A stretch of DNA of 64,000 nt from CAWCPR01 sp963797475 (GCA_963797475.1 CAWCPR010000001.1:2666001-2730000), one strand, 5' to 3'; positions 8,168 to 16,392 are shown, counted from the first letter of the stretch. Numbers and translations: made by a program. The notes: generated by a model from the sequence alone, not told the origin.

Positions 8168-9022
8168 ATGAGCATCCTTGTTGGAAAACCCGCCCCCGAC
8201 ATTTGCCTGGAGAGCCACCTCGGGCAATCCATCCGCTTGAGCGATTATCGCGGGATATGCAATGTCGTCCTGGCCTTTTTCCCGCTGGCCTGGACGCGGG
8301 TCTGAACGAGCCAGATCCCATCCTACCAGTCCGCTCTCGACCGGTTCGATGGGGTCCAGGCCCAGGTTCTGGGCCTAAGCGTTGACAGCGTCCCTTGCTT
8401 GCGGGCCTGGGCGGACAGCCTGGGAGGCATTTACTACCCGCTGCTGAGCGATTTTTGGCCGCATGGAAAAATCGCCCAGGAATACGGCATTCTGCGCCCG
8501 GAAGGCTACAGCGAGCGTGCCCTGTTCGTCATCGACAGGCACGGTATCATCCGCTACGCCGACGTGCACGATATCGACCAGCAGCCCGACAATGAAGTGC
8601 TGTTCGCCGTTCTGGCGGAGATGGAGCCCGAGCTGGCGAGGCGTTGGGCGGCGCAGAGTTCAGGCGCGGCGCGGAGTTCAGGCGCGGCGCAAAGATCAGG
8701 CGCGGCGCAAACTTCAGAGGCTGCGCTGAGCTCAGAGGCTGCCGAGCCCAATGAAACGCGGCAGCCTGAGGCTTCCCCGCAGGACCTGGTTTTATACTGC
8801 ACGCCCTGGTGCCCGGATTGCAAGCGGGCGCGTCGTTTCCTTGAATTGCACGGCATTTCTTACGTCGAAGTGGACGTCAGCCGCGACCGGGCTGCCGCCC
8901 AACGCCTGCGCGCCTGGGGCGGCGGGCAGGAGATCACGCCCACCTTCGAGTTCCAGGGTAAGGTCGTTCTGGATTACGATCTGGCGCAGCTTACGAAGCT
9001 GCTGGGAATCGAAGATAACTAA
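8168..9022 (+). CDS. Putative selenocysteine AhpE-type peroxiredoxin fused to a CPDC glutaredoxin/mycoredoxin domain
   Basis: Predicted 284-residue thiol/selenol peroxidase, read through an in-frame TGA at 8303-8305 (codon 46). Upstream of the TGA the frame encodes a peroxiredoxin N-terminus (MSILVGKPAPDICLES) ending FFPLAWTRV. Mycobacterial AhpE has FFPLAFTGIC there, with Cys as the peroxidatic residue, so the TGA replaces exactly that Cys in the PxxxTxxC motif. After it come TSQIPSY, YYPLLSDFWPHGKIAQEYG and ERALFVIDRHGIIRYAD (catalytic-type Arg near 117). An Ala/Ser/Gly-rich linker (about residues 160-205) leads to a glutaredoxin-like domain with YCTPWCPDC (CPDC at 215-218) and cis-Pro motif ITPTF. 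AhpE is known to be reduced by mycoredoxin, so the fusion joins enzyme and reductant. AGGAG lies 7 nt before the ATG. The alternative is a nonsense mutation or sequence error. Confidence 0.8.
8303..8356 (+). promoter_or_regulatory. UGA codon and SECIS-like hairpin
   Basis: The UGA at 8303-8305 is followed by a stem-loop. The lower stem is GATCCCATC (8314-8322) with GATGGGGTC (8348-8356), 9 pairs including one G-U. After a 2-by-2 internal loop the upper stem pairs ACC with GGT and GTC (8329-8331) with GAC (8339-8341), around one A-C mismatch. The apical loop is CGCTCTC (8332-8338), starting 26 nt after the UGA, with a G at its second position. This agrees with what is known of bacterial SECIS elements: a loop roughly 16-37 nt after UGA and a G among the first two loop bases. 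Confidence 0.7.
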
Positions 9023-11619
9023 CGGCTATAATCGCCGATCTTAATCCCGACATCGCTGATTTGAGGGCCGGTTGGCAGATTCAGGACGATATTGCCGGCG
9101 CCGTTTGCGTCGACCGTGGAGGTCTGGATGTCCGGGACGCCCTGGGTGGTAAACTCGTACCACTGGACGCTTAACGTGCTGTTTGGCGTAAATCCACTCA
9201 ACGTAACCGTGCCGGACAGCCCGCTGATATTATTAACGCCATCGACCACATTTCTCCAGGTGTGGTTTTTATTTTGAACCCACAGGTGAGCCCGCTCGTC
9301 CACTGTATCCTTTTGGCCGACAACGCGCAGGTCCGGGTCGCTGGCCTGGGCGCCGGCATCCTGGTAATGGCCGTTGTTGATGGGGATGTCCTGGATGAAA
9401 TCGTGGAAATACCCGTAGATTTCGTAGAGACCCCGGTTGCCGTCCGGCCCGGGCTGGTTCTCGCTGTTTTCCCCCCACCAGTAGAGCTCCATCATAGCGC
9501 CCGGGTCGAGCTGCGCCCAGGTGTAATTGTGCAGCCAGACCCCGGTCTTGTCTAAAGCCAGGTCCGGCTGTTCGGTTTGGTCGCCCGCAAAGTCGATACC
9601 GGCCTCGCCGCGCATGATCGGCTTGGTAGCAATGCCGTTCTGAGCCGAATAATAATCCAGGTTGCTTCTGACGTCGGCGCTGTAATCCAGGTGGAAGAGG
9701 GCCGCGTCGCTCTCGTAGGCTGGATTTCCCAGCCAGCCGGTGCTGACATAGGCGTGTACGTCGGCGTAATCGACATTTGGATAATCGGGACTGCCCCAAA
9801 ACTGCTCGCCTGGAAATGAAGCCCAGAAGCTCGTGGTGACCAGGTGATCGTCGGGATGGTCATAGCTGCATTTGGCCCCATCCCCGCTGCCAACCTGAAT
9901 CCCAAAGACCCGGCAGTGCATGAATTTGCCCAGCTCGTCGGTCAATTCCCAATGGCTCGCCAGCCACGGGTCGCCCTCATTGGTCAGCTCCCACGAATGG
10001 ATTTGCGGTGAATACCCCCAACGGGCTTGCAAGTAACGCCACCAGGCCTGCTGCAGCCAGCGGGTCTTGTTCATCCCCCGGCCTAACCCATAGAAGCCGT
10101 CCTGGTTATCCTCTTCGCTGCCGATCACGAACGTGCCATCGTCATCCAGCTTGTAGTAAATCATGTCGTTCTTTTCCATGAGCACGAGCTTCAAATAGAC
10201 GCCATATTGCTCGGCCAGGTTGACGATTTTATCCAGGGCGTAGGCGCTCTGCTCCGGATAGTAAAGCTGGTATTCCAGGGAGGGCTCTGCCAGGATCTCC
10301 GGGCCATATTGGCCATTCCCCAGGTCTTCGCGCAGCGAAATAGACCGAATATAGGCTTTGCCCTGGGTAACGTTTTCCATTCCCAGGTACACCCTGGGGA
10401 GGAAATTGTTATCGCCTGAGTTCCAGTCGCCTTCGATCGTCGCCCAATCCGAGCTGTCGCCCCCGTAGCTGGTGACCACTGTGCCAGTTCCCGGTTCGTA
10501 GCAGTTATCGACCCAATCACTGCTGATCTTCCCAACCAGTCCATAGTTTGGAGAGCTCGGGAGGCGCGGCCCGCTGATATTTTGGCCCCAATATTTAATG
10601 CTCAGACGATAATTGGTATGCGGCTTGACAGCTTCTGGGTCGTCCCAAAACTGGAAACGGCAGGCATCGTACCAGCCGTTATCCCCATCGGTTTCGTAGT
10701 CGATGCGCAGGGTCAATACGTCCTGGTCGCGCACCGGATCGTGAAAGGCCTCCGTCCCCGGCCTGGGCAGATAGCCGTCGTAGATGTTTCTCCCCCCAAG
10801 CCATTCCAGCCAGGAGGTCCCGTACATGCCGCTGATCCAAATCCGGTCGAGGTTAACGCCGTTCTGGCTGTCTTTCTGGAATTCCGGCTCATTGCCCAGA
10901 ACCGGGTCATCGAAAGCGCCGGCGCCCTGAAAGCCCAGGGCGAAAAAGGGCTGGCCGTTATCGAATTCAAAATAGCGCTGGTCGGTTGGGCTGACTTTTA
11001 TGAACCCCGGGTCGTTTGAAGCGACAACCGTGAAGGACTGCGGCGAGGTCTGGTAGCTGCCGCCGGCGTCCTGAACGGCCAGCCGGTACTGCCAGACGCC
11101 GGTCTGGTTGGGCGAAAAGCGCACTTTCCAGGCGACTTCCCCGGTAGGATAATCCCACTCCCGGTCTCTGCCATCCCAGCTTCTTTTGATTTGATCGTCG
11201 AAGTACGGGTAGTAGAAGCTGGGCTGGCGGTAGGCCTGGTTCCAATCGCTGGCTCCCGGCGGCAGGAAGGACGCATCCACGCTGATCCCCCGATGCCCGG
11301 GGTAAGACGGGTCCATTCCCGGCGGCGGGGAAGGGTCGTAGGGGATCTGGAAGTTCTGAGCGACCGTGTTCTGAACCTGGAAGGTGATCTCCAATTTCTT
11401 GTAGCGTGGGATCTGGTCGCCGCTGTAATCAGAGCGATTGTCGGAGATGTCGCTGATCGCCAAGGCGGAGGTGGGAGGCGGTGGACTGCTGTTGGTCGTA
11501 TTACGTACCAGGGGCGGGAAGATTTGATGCGGTGCGGCGGCCATCTTCGAACGCAGCAGGGCGAGTGAGATCATGGCTATGAAAATTACGTATTTTTTTT
11601 GGATTAATGGATTCGCCAT
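9019..11619 (-). CDS. Secreted DUF5060-containing glycoside-hydrolase-like protein
   Basis: An 866-residue protein with an N-terminal hydrophobic export signal (KKYVIFIAMISLALL). An Ig-like DUF5060 domain follows (about residues 60-205; WKVRFSPNQTGVWQYRLAV), then GFIKVSPTDQRYF and FFALGFQGAG, which lead into a TIM-barrel-like region. Candidate catalytic acids are Glu near 545 (SWELTNEGDPW) and Glu near 671 (MRGEAGIDF). A C-terminal beta domain closes the protein. It probably acts on an extracellular polysaccharide; the substrate is unknown. Its stop overlaps the peroxiredoxin fusion gene by 4 bp, tail to tail. A TATACT lies 6 nt before the ATG, suggesting a leaderless message. Confidence 0.85.
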   Translation of the reverse strand: MANPLIQKKYVIFIAMISLALLRSKMAAAPHQIFPPLVRNTTNSSPPPPTSALAISDISDNRSDYSGDQIPRYKKLEITFQVQNTVAQNFQIPYDPSPPPGMDPSYPGHRGISVDASFLPPGASDWNQAYRQPSFYYPYFDDQIKRSWDGRDREWDYPTGEVAWKVRFSPNQTGVWQYRLAVQDAGGSYQTSPQSFTVVASNDPGFIKVSPTDQRYFEFDNGQPFFALGFQGAGAFDDPVLGNEPEFQKDSQNGVNLDRIWISGMYGTSWLEWLGGRNIYDGYLPRPGTEAFHDPVRDQDVLTLRIDYETDGDNGWYDACRFQFWDDPEAVKPHTNYRLSIKYWGQNISGPRLPSSPNYGLVGKISSDWVDNCYEPGTGTVVTSYGGDSSDWATIEGDWNSGDNNFLPRVYLGMENVTQGKAYIRSISLREDLGNGQYGPEILAEPSLEYQLYYPEQSAYALDKIVNLAEQYGVYLKLVLMEKNDMIYYKLDDDGTFVIGSEEDNQDGFYGLGRGMNKTRWLQQAWWRYLQARWGYSPQIHSWELTNEGDPWLASHWELTDELGKFMHCRVFGIQVGSGDGAKCSYDHPDDHLVTTSFWASFPGEQFWGSPDYPNVDYADVHAYVSTGWLGNPAYESDAALFHLDYSADVRSNLDYYSAQNGIATKPIMRGEAGIDFAGDQTEQPDLALDKTGVWLHNYTWAQLDPGAMMELYWWGENSENQPGPDGNRGLYEIYGYFHDFIQDIPINNGHYQDAGAQASDPDLRVVGQKDTVDERAHLWVQNKNHTWRNVVDGVNNISGLSGTVTLSGFTPNSTLSVQWYEFTTQGVPDIQTSTVDANGAGNIVLNLPTGPQISDVGIKIGDYSR

Positions 11620-11625
11620 GCGCTA

Positions 11626-11631
11626 AGTATA
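11626..11631 (-). promoter_or_regulatory. -10 box 6 nt before the glycosidase start
   Basis: On the minus strand TATACT ends 6 nt before the ATG at 11619, the spacing expected if transcription begins at the start codon. No strong -35 match. Confidence 0.4.
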
Positions 11632-11782
11632 CATAAAACGAGGGCGCCATGGATAGGAGAAGGCTGTAAATCGCTTAAGGTTGGGTTATGGGTTGGGGTT
11701 CGTTTCCGGCGGTTTTGAAAACCGCCCTACGAACTACGAGCTCTTGGGTTTGATATAATTTAGATCGTCATCGGGGATAATT

Positions 11783-12208
11783 ATGATCCAGATCACAAAA
11801 GACCTCGCCATCGACGAAAACGAGCTTGCGTTCGACTTCATTCGCGCATCCGGGCCGGGGGGACAGAATGTGAATAAAGTGTCCAGCGCGGTGCAGCTGC
11901 GCTTCGACGTCGAGCATTCCGCTTCGCTGACGGAGGAGGTCCGCAGCCGGTTAAAGCGCATCGCTCATAAACGCATCAACGCCGAAGGGGTCCTGATCAT
12001 CGAAGCCAGGCAGCAGCGCACCCAGGAGCAGAACCGCCAGGAGGCCGTAGCGCGACTGGCAGGGCTGCTGCGTACCGCCGCCCAGAAACCGCGGGTGCGC
12101 AAGAAGACCAACCCGACGCCGGAATCCAGGCGGCGCCGCCTGGAAGAAAAGCGCCGCCGCGCTGAGATCAAGCGCCTGCGCCGCCCACCGGCCTCGCCGG
12201 AAAGCTGA
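11783..12208 (+). CDS. arfB: Alternative ribosome-rescue factor / peptidyl-tRNA hydrolase ArfB
   Basis: A 141-residue rescue factor that hydrolyses peptidyl-tRNA on ribosomes stalled without a stop codon. It has the release-factor GGQ motif near residues 28-30 (RASGPGGQNVNKVSSAVQL) and lacks the codon-recognition domains of RF1/RF2. The C-terminal tail is strongly basic (EEKRRRAEIKRLRR), as expected for insertion into the empty mRNA channel. A TATAAT at 11754-11759 gives a short leader before the ATG. Confidence 0.94.
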   Translation: MIQITKDLAIDENELAFDFIRASGPGGQNVNKVSSAVQLRFDVEHSASLTEEVRSRLKRIAHKRINAEGVLIIEARQQRTQEQNRQEAVARLAGLLRTAAQKPRVRKKTNPTPESRRRRLEEKRRRAEIKRLRRPPASPES

Positions 12209-12223
12209 ATCATAACCTTCATC

Positions 12224-12252
12224 TTGACCCTGCATCCATCTTTCGATATACT
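12224..12252 (+). promoter_or_regulatory. Promoter of tRNA-Leu
   Basis: TTGACC (12224-12229), a 17-bp spacer and TATACT (12247-12252) make a strong sigma-70-type promoter 22 bp before the mature tRNA 5' end. Confidence 0.75.
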
Positions 12253-12273
12253 TGGTGTGCACTTAAAAAACAA

Positions 12274-12356
<83 letters not shown>

Positions 12357-12394
12357 TCAAGTCTTTCACCCGTACAGTTCAATGTTCATCCATG

Positions 12395-12439
12395 AAGACG
12401 CATCCATAGACTGATTGGTCTGGAGTTGCGTCTTTTTTT
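12395..12439 (+). terminator. Intrinsic terminator after tRNA-Leu
   Basis: AAGACGCA (12395-12402) pairs with TGCGTCTT (12427-12434), with inner pairings TCC/GGA and AGAC/GTCT, followed by a run of T. It lies immediately before the glgC ribosome binding site. Confidence 0.8.
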
Positions 12440-12452
12440 AAGGAGAAACCCC

Positions 12453-13716
12453 ATGCCTTCCTCTAGCGATATCCTGGCGGTCATCCTGGGCGGCGGCGTA
12501 GGCAAGCGCCTGTACCCGCTCACCAAGCAGCGCGCCAAACCCGCCGTGCCGATCGCCGGCAAATACCGGCTGATCGATGTACCCATCAGCAACTGCATCA
12601 ACTCCGGCATCCACAGCATCGCCGTCTTGACTCAGTTTAACTCGGTTTCCTTGCACAGGCACATCACCCAGACCTACCACTTCGATGCCTTCCACCAGGG
12701 ATGGGTGCAGATCCTGGCGGCCGAACAAACGCCGCGCAGCACAGATTGGTACCAGGGCACAGCCGACGCGGTTCGCAAACAGCTCTTCGAGATCAAAGCC
12801 ACCCGGCTGGGTTATGTGGTGATCCTGGCCGGCGATCACCTCTACCGGATGGACTACGATGTCATGGCCCATTTCCATTGGGAGCACGATGCGGACATCA
12901 CGGTAGCGGTCCAGCCGGTCCCCAAACAAGAGGCCTTCCGCTTCGGGCTGTTGAAGCGCACCCCCGACGAGCGCATCGCGGCTTTCGTGGAAAAGCCGCG
13001 CGACCCGGCAGTTTTGGAACAATTCGTCAGCCGCGAGGACCCGCTGCGTCCCTACCTGGGATCCATGGGCATCTACATGTTCAAGACCGAAGTGCTGATC
13101 GACCTGTTGGAAAACTCCACCTATGACGACTTCGGCGGCCAGATCATCCCCAACGCCATTCAAACCCACGCCATCTTCGGCTTCGATTTCGACGGTTACT
13201 GGGAAGATATCGGGACCATCCGCTCATTTTACGAGACCAACCTGCTCCTGGCCCACCCGGACGCGCCGTTTAATTTTTACGATCCGATCCGGCCGATCTA
13301 CACTCACCCGCGCTTTTTACCCGGCTCGGTGATCGACGGCGCGACGCCTGGAAAACGTCCTGCTTGCCGACGGCTGCCAGATATGCCGGGCGACGATCAC
13401 AAATTCAGTAGTCGGCCTGCGCAGCCAGATCTCGGACGACGTGCAGATTGAAAACTCCATCCTGATGGGGGCGGATTATTACAAGACGCCGGACGAGGAG
13501 CGCCTCGCCAGCCAAATCCCGATTGGGATTGGAAAAAACTGCGTGATCGAAGGGGCGATTATCGATAAGAACGCCCGTATTGGCGAGGGGGTGGTGATTA
13601 AATCTTTCCCGCCTGGGACCGAAATGGATGAAGGCAACTGGGTCGTGCAGGATGGGATCGTGGTCATACCCAAGAGCACGACGCTTTATCCAGGGACCTA
13701 TATCGGCCCGGATTAG
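12453..13716 (+). pseudogene. glgC: Glucose-1-phosphate adenylyltransferase, interrupted by a +1 frameshift
   Basis: GlgC makes ADP-glucose for glycogen synthesis. The start ATG at 12453 has AGGAG 7 nt upstream. The first 297 codons read well: AVILGGGVGKRLYPLTKQRA, KPAVPIAGKYRLIDVPISN, GTADAVRKQLFE, FGFDFDGYWEDIGTI. At 13344 one extra base shifts the frame. Removing that A restores RLENVLLADGCQICRATI and continues into VQIENSILMGADYYKTPDEE, the hexapeptide-repeat C-terminal domain, ending at 13716. The restored length of 420 residues is normal for GlgC. It could be a true pseudogene or a sequencing error. glgP is also in this window. Confidence 0.9.
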
Positions 13717-13733
13717 CAAGCGAGAAAACAAAC

Positions 13734-13798
13734 CAGAGCCCCGGCCGGCAGCCGCCAGAAATGCGTACCTCCTGGTTCTCTGCATGGTAGGGGCTCTG
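13734..13798. repeat. Inverted repeat after glgC
   Basis: CAGAGCCCC (13734-13742) is the reverse complement of GGGGCTCTG (13790-13798), separated by 47 nt. It sits between the convergent glgC and OsmC genes and may act as a loose bidirectional terminator. There is no strong T-tract. Confidence 0.4.
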
Positions 13799-13844
13799 AT
13801 TATTGGCTCGAATTCAGTATCTTAATGAAAAGAGGGGACTCGGG

Positions 13845-14249
13845 TCAGGCAGTCTCAACCACATTCGTAAAAATGTCGAACTTCGGGGCGCGCTCAAAGT
13901 GCTTCTTGACCGCGCATAGCTCGGCCGAGCGCACCAGGGAAGGCAGGTATTTCTCCGGAAAAGTGGGGGGCGCCTGGATCTCTAGGTCGACCCTGGCGAT
14001 CATACCGGTAATTGGGTCGCTGTGCATGCGCTGGATGATGCGGATACCCTCCGTGGGCAGTCCACGCTGCTTGCAGAAGCCAAGCACGTAAATTCCGGCG
14101 CAGGTGCCGATCGAGGCTAAAAAGATCGCAAATGGCGTCGGGGCCGATCCTTCGCCTCCGCCCGCCGGCGGCTGGTCTGTCATAATTGTGTAAGGCCCAA
14201 AGTGGGCGTCCACGCGTGCGCCGCCTGGGAAGTCAATCAACATTTCCAT
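13845..14249 (-). CDS. OsmC-family protein
   Basis: A protein of about 134 residues from the OsmC/YhfA branch, often linked to organic peroxide reduction. It contains FLASIGTCAGIYVLGFCKQRG, whose two Cys residues fit the redox-active pair of the family, and MHSDPITGMIARVDLEIQAP. Both Cys are encoded normally, unlike in the peroxiredoxin at 8.2 kb. The ATG at 14249 was chosen because GGAGG lies 9 nt upstream; a longer frame starting at 14288 lacks such support. Confidence 0.88.
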   Translation of the reverse strand: MEMLIDFPGGARVDAHFGPYTIMTDQPPAGGGEGSAPTPFAIFLASIGTCAGIYVLGFCKQRGLPTEGIRIIQRMHSDPITGMIARVDLEIQAPPTFPEKYLPSLVRSAELCAVKKHFERAPKFDIFTNVVETA

Positions 14250-14332
14250 AAACTTATTCCTCCGAAATGGGATTTGTTTGGTTTTCATCCCTTTTGATGC
14301 GGCGGCTGCAAAAAGGTTACAGTATTCACAAA

Positions 14333-15406
14333 TTACTCTGCCTGTATGTCCTCCAGGTATTCTTTCAGGCTTGCAAAAATAGCGTCGATCGCTTCCAGGC
14401 GAGCGGCATAACGTTTTTCTTCATGCGAATTCAAAGTCAAGTGCACCAGGCCGGCCAGGCGCAGCGCGCTGAGATGGTGGGTGACGGTTGGGGCGCGCAG
14501 CCGCAGGCGGCGTGAGATTTGGGCGGGTGTTAGCGGCTCTTCGGCCAAAAAACGTAAGATACGCAGGCGCGTCGGGTCGGCGACTGCCTTAAGCCCGCGC
14601 AGCAAGATATCCGGGACCGCCTCGCCAGGGATCAACGCGACGTTTGCCGGGCGGGCGCCGAACACCATCATGCCGCGCTGCGAACCGAGTGAAGCCAGGG
14701 TGATAAAAGGGGAAATCCAAAAAGAAGGCACCAGGAACAAGGTCTCTACATCCAGGAGAGATTCCAGGTGCACCCCTTGAGATAGCTCTTCCAGCAGATC
14801 CAGAAAAGACAGCCGCTCCGCGAGCGCCTGGGCAGCCGCCAGCTCCTGCTTTAGAAACGGGGCGATGCGCTTCTCTTCCTCCGAAAAAAAAGCTTGCTGG
14901 TAGATCTGCAGCGCAGCCAGGTAACGCTCGCCAAACGGCCCGGCGTCCACCCAGATATCCAGTATCTGGATCAAAAGTGGGGTTTTGGGGATTTCTTCTT
15001 TATGTTCGCGAAAAGCGTTGCGCAGCCCTTCCAGATCCTTTTCCTCCCAACTCCCCCTCCCGGCGATATCTTTAAGAAATTGCGCGACTGGCCATTCTTT
15101 TCCGGGTAAAAAGGCGAGCGCTGGCAGGCGCTGCTCTGGCGGAATCTGGCGCAGCGCCCATAATGCGCTGTTGGCGTCTTTGGGCTCAGGGAGCGAATAG
15201 ACCCATTCTACCGGCATGTGGAGCACATCCTGGGCTAACTCGAGGGTCTTGCGCTCGTCCGCAGGAAGCCGCGAGCGGACTCCCGCTGCCCAGGAGGCGC
15301 GCAGGCCATATTTTTCCGGTTCGTGCAGGACCTGCTGGCTTATAAAGAAGTCGTAAGCCGTTCCATAGTCCCATTGAATTGCCGGCGCTGGCTGCGTATC
15401 ACTCAT
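14333..15406 (-). CDS. ArsR-type winged-helix transcriptional regulator with large N-terminal domain
   Basis: A 357-residue protein. The C-terminal region (about residues 265-350) is an ArsR-like winged helix: LKAVADPTRLRILRFLAEE, PAQISRRLRLRAPTVTHHLS, ALRLAGLVHLTL. The roughly 260-residue N-terminal part is helical and unassigned, and may sense a ligand. It has no metal-binding CxC motif. A GATGAA-N6-TTCATC-type palindrome lies just upstream, next to a TATATA, suggesting autoregulation. The same palindrome occurs upstream of the small ORF at 15448 and of lutA. Confidence 0.87.
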   Translation of the reverse strand: MSDTQPAPAIQWDYGTAYDFFISQQVLHEPEKYGLRASWAAGVRSRLPADERKTLELAQDVLHMPVEWVYSLPEPKDANSALWALRQIPPEQRLPALAFLPGKEWPVAQFLKDIAGRGSWEEKDLEGLRNAFREHKEEIPKTPLLIQILDIWVDAGPFGERYLAALQIYQQAFFSEEEKRIAPFLKQELAAAQALAERLSFLDLLEELSQGVHLESLLDVETLFLVPSFWISPFITLASLGSQRGMMVFGARPANVALIPGEAVPDILLRGLKAVADPTRLRILRFLAEEPLTPAQISRRLRLRAPTVTHHLSALRLAGLVHLTLNSHEEKRYAARLEAIDAIFASLKEYLEDIQAE

Positions 15407-15418
15407 AAGCCCTTATAT

Positions 15419-15438
15419 AATGAATCTCTATTCATCTG
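15419..15438. promoter_or_regulatory. Palindromic operator candidate upstream of the ArsR-type regulator
   Basis: AATGAATCTCTATTCATC matches GATGAA-N6-TTCATC with one mismatch in the outermost pair. It lies 13-32 bp upstream of the regulator's ATG, where -35 and -10 elements would be expected on the minus strand. Confidence 0.55.
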
Positions 15439-15447
15439 CCTATAATC

Positions 15448-15657
15448 TTATAAACACTCATTGGAAAGCCGGGAGTAGGCGCTGGCGCTACGAATTTTAC
15501 ACCCTAATGAAATTAACGCCTCACCCAAAAGCAGCTTCAGCCGGTCGAACAAGGGGGGTTTTATCACCTGGGCAAATTCCGGATCCTGGGGATCCCTGCC
15601 GGCGTCCAACATCTGCTTTTGGTACGCATCCACCAGCCTGTTCGTCAGGTACAACAT
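15448..15657 (-). CDS. Small protein of unknown function
   Basis: A 69-residue predicted protein (MLYLTNRLVDAYQKQMLDAG...). The ATG at 15657 has a strong GGAGG 5 nt upstream, supporting translation. No recognised domain and no membrane segment. It lies upstream of and co-directional with the ArsR-type regulator, and both have the same palindrome in front, so they may be co-regulated. Confidence 0.5.
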   Translation of the reverse strand: MLYLTNRLVDAYQKQMLDAGRDPQDPEFAQVIKPPLFDRLKLLLGEALISLGCKIRSASAYSRLSNECL

Positions 15658-15673
15658 GGCAACCTCCAATTTC

Positions 15674-15691
15674 GATGAACCTGTATTCATC
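15674..15691. promoter_or_regulatory. Palindromic operator candidate upstream of the small ORF
   Basis: GATGAACCTGTATTCATC is a perfect GATGAA-N6-TTCATC dyad, just upstream of the ribosome binding site of the small ORF ending at 15448. Confidence 0.55.
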
Positions 15692-15778
15692 CGCCGCTAG
15701 CCTCAGCCAGCGGACCGCCGGGGCGCTGAAGCGCCCAACCCGTGTCGATCTCCGAGTACTGTTAGACCTGAATCTAAG

Positions 15779-15794
15779 TTAGATATATATCTAA
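15779..15794. repeat. Perfect 16-bp AT-rich palindrome
   Basis: TTAGATATATATCTAA is its own reverse complement. It is followed by TCTAATTAGA, another perfect palindrome, within an AT-rich stretch (about 15765-15860) that contrasts with the GC-rich neighbourhood. It could be an operator or part of an unwinding element. Confidence 0.6.
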
Positions 15795-15871
15795 TTAGAT
15801 AATAGCCTAATTTATTGGCCTTGTCAAGTACTTTTAATCCAAACTATTTTGATTCTCGGGTGAAAAATACA

Positions 15872-15885
15872 CCCAGATATGGGGG
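15872..15885. repeat. CCCAGATATGGGGG repeat, copy 1
   Basis: CCCAGATATGGGGG is an imperfect palindrome able to form a short C/G stem. A second copy lies about 150 bp away in the same non-coding region. Confidence 0.7.
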
Positions 15886-16019
15886 TATTGCCGCCTGTCC
15901 AAAGAGAGCCACGGTCGACCCGCTTTACGGGAACTGTGGATAACTCGCGAAAAACTGTGGATAAAACCCTCGAACTGGGGAAAACTCACTCTTTTGTTCG
16001 AAATTCTAAGAATTACACA

Positions 16020-16036
16020 CCCCCAGATATGGGGGG
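16020..16036. repeat. CCCAGATATGGGGG repeat, copy 2 (extended)
   Basis: CCCCCAGATATGGGGGG allows a 6-bp stem (CCCCCA/TGGGGG) around GATA. It shares the core with copy 1. Confidence 0.7.
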
Positions 16037-16392
16037 CATCTTAAGGACCCTCCCAAATAGCTTTTTCGTCTGTGGGATGGTGGAATTCTGGCAGGAAACC
16101 CGGTTATTCTCCCCAGGCAGGTTGTGGTCAAATTACGGTCCGTCTCCCCCTGCATATGCCCTGGATTGCGGCCCCCACCCCCAGGTTTCAGGGCGCAGCT
16201 TACCCAACCGGCCTGTTATCCACATATCCACAAGCTCTACTACGATTACGATTAACAGTTAATACTTATAAAGAGAATCAATTCTATTGGATAAGTGTCG
16301 GGCGCTTGTGGCGCACCACGCATTATGATGGAGAGTTGCGGCTACGCCGCAATCTCCAGATATTCATCAAAATAGAAAGGAAACTGAAGATG

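Larger units (their letters stand above)
15692..16392. other. Non-coding region with DnaA-box-like sites: candidate replication origin
   Basis: No convincing gene was found here. It holds an AT-rich stretch (15765-15860). Two perfect TGTGGATAA boxes lie at 15935-15943 and 15956-15964, 21 bp apart. A perfect TTATCCACA at 16216-16224 directly abuts a one-mismatch copy ending at 16232. Two copies of CCCAGATATGGGGG (15872-15885 and within 16020-16036) flank the first box pair. An AT-rich unwinding region beside clustered DnaA boxes is the layout of bacterial origins. No dnaA or dnaN is in the window. Confidence 0.5.

Noticed and set aside
8168..8305. Peroxiredoxin read as a simple pseudogene with a nonsense TGA
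   Set aside because: A random stop would not be expected at the peroxidatic Cys codon with a SECIS-like hairpin at the correct distance and an otherwise intact 284-codon frame.
13845..14249. OsmC as a second selenoprotein
   Set aside because: Both redox Cys residues are encoded normally and there is no in-frame TGA.
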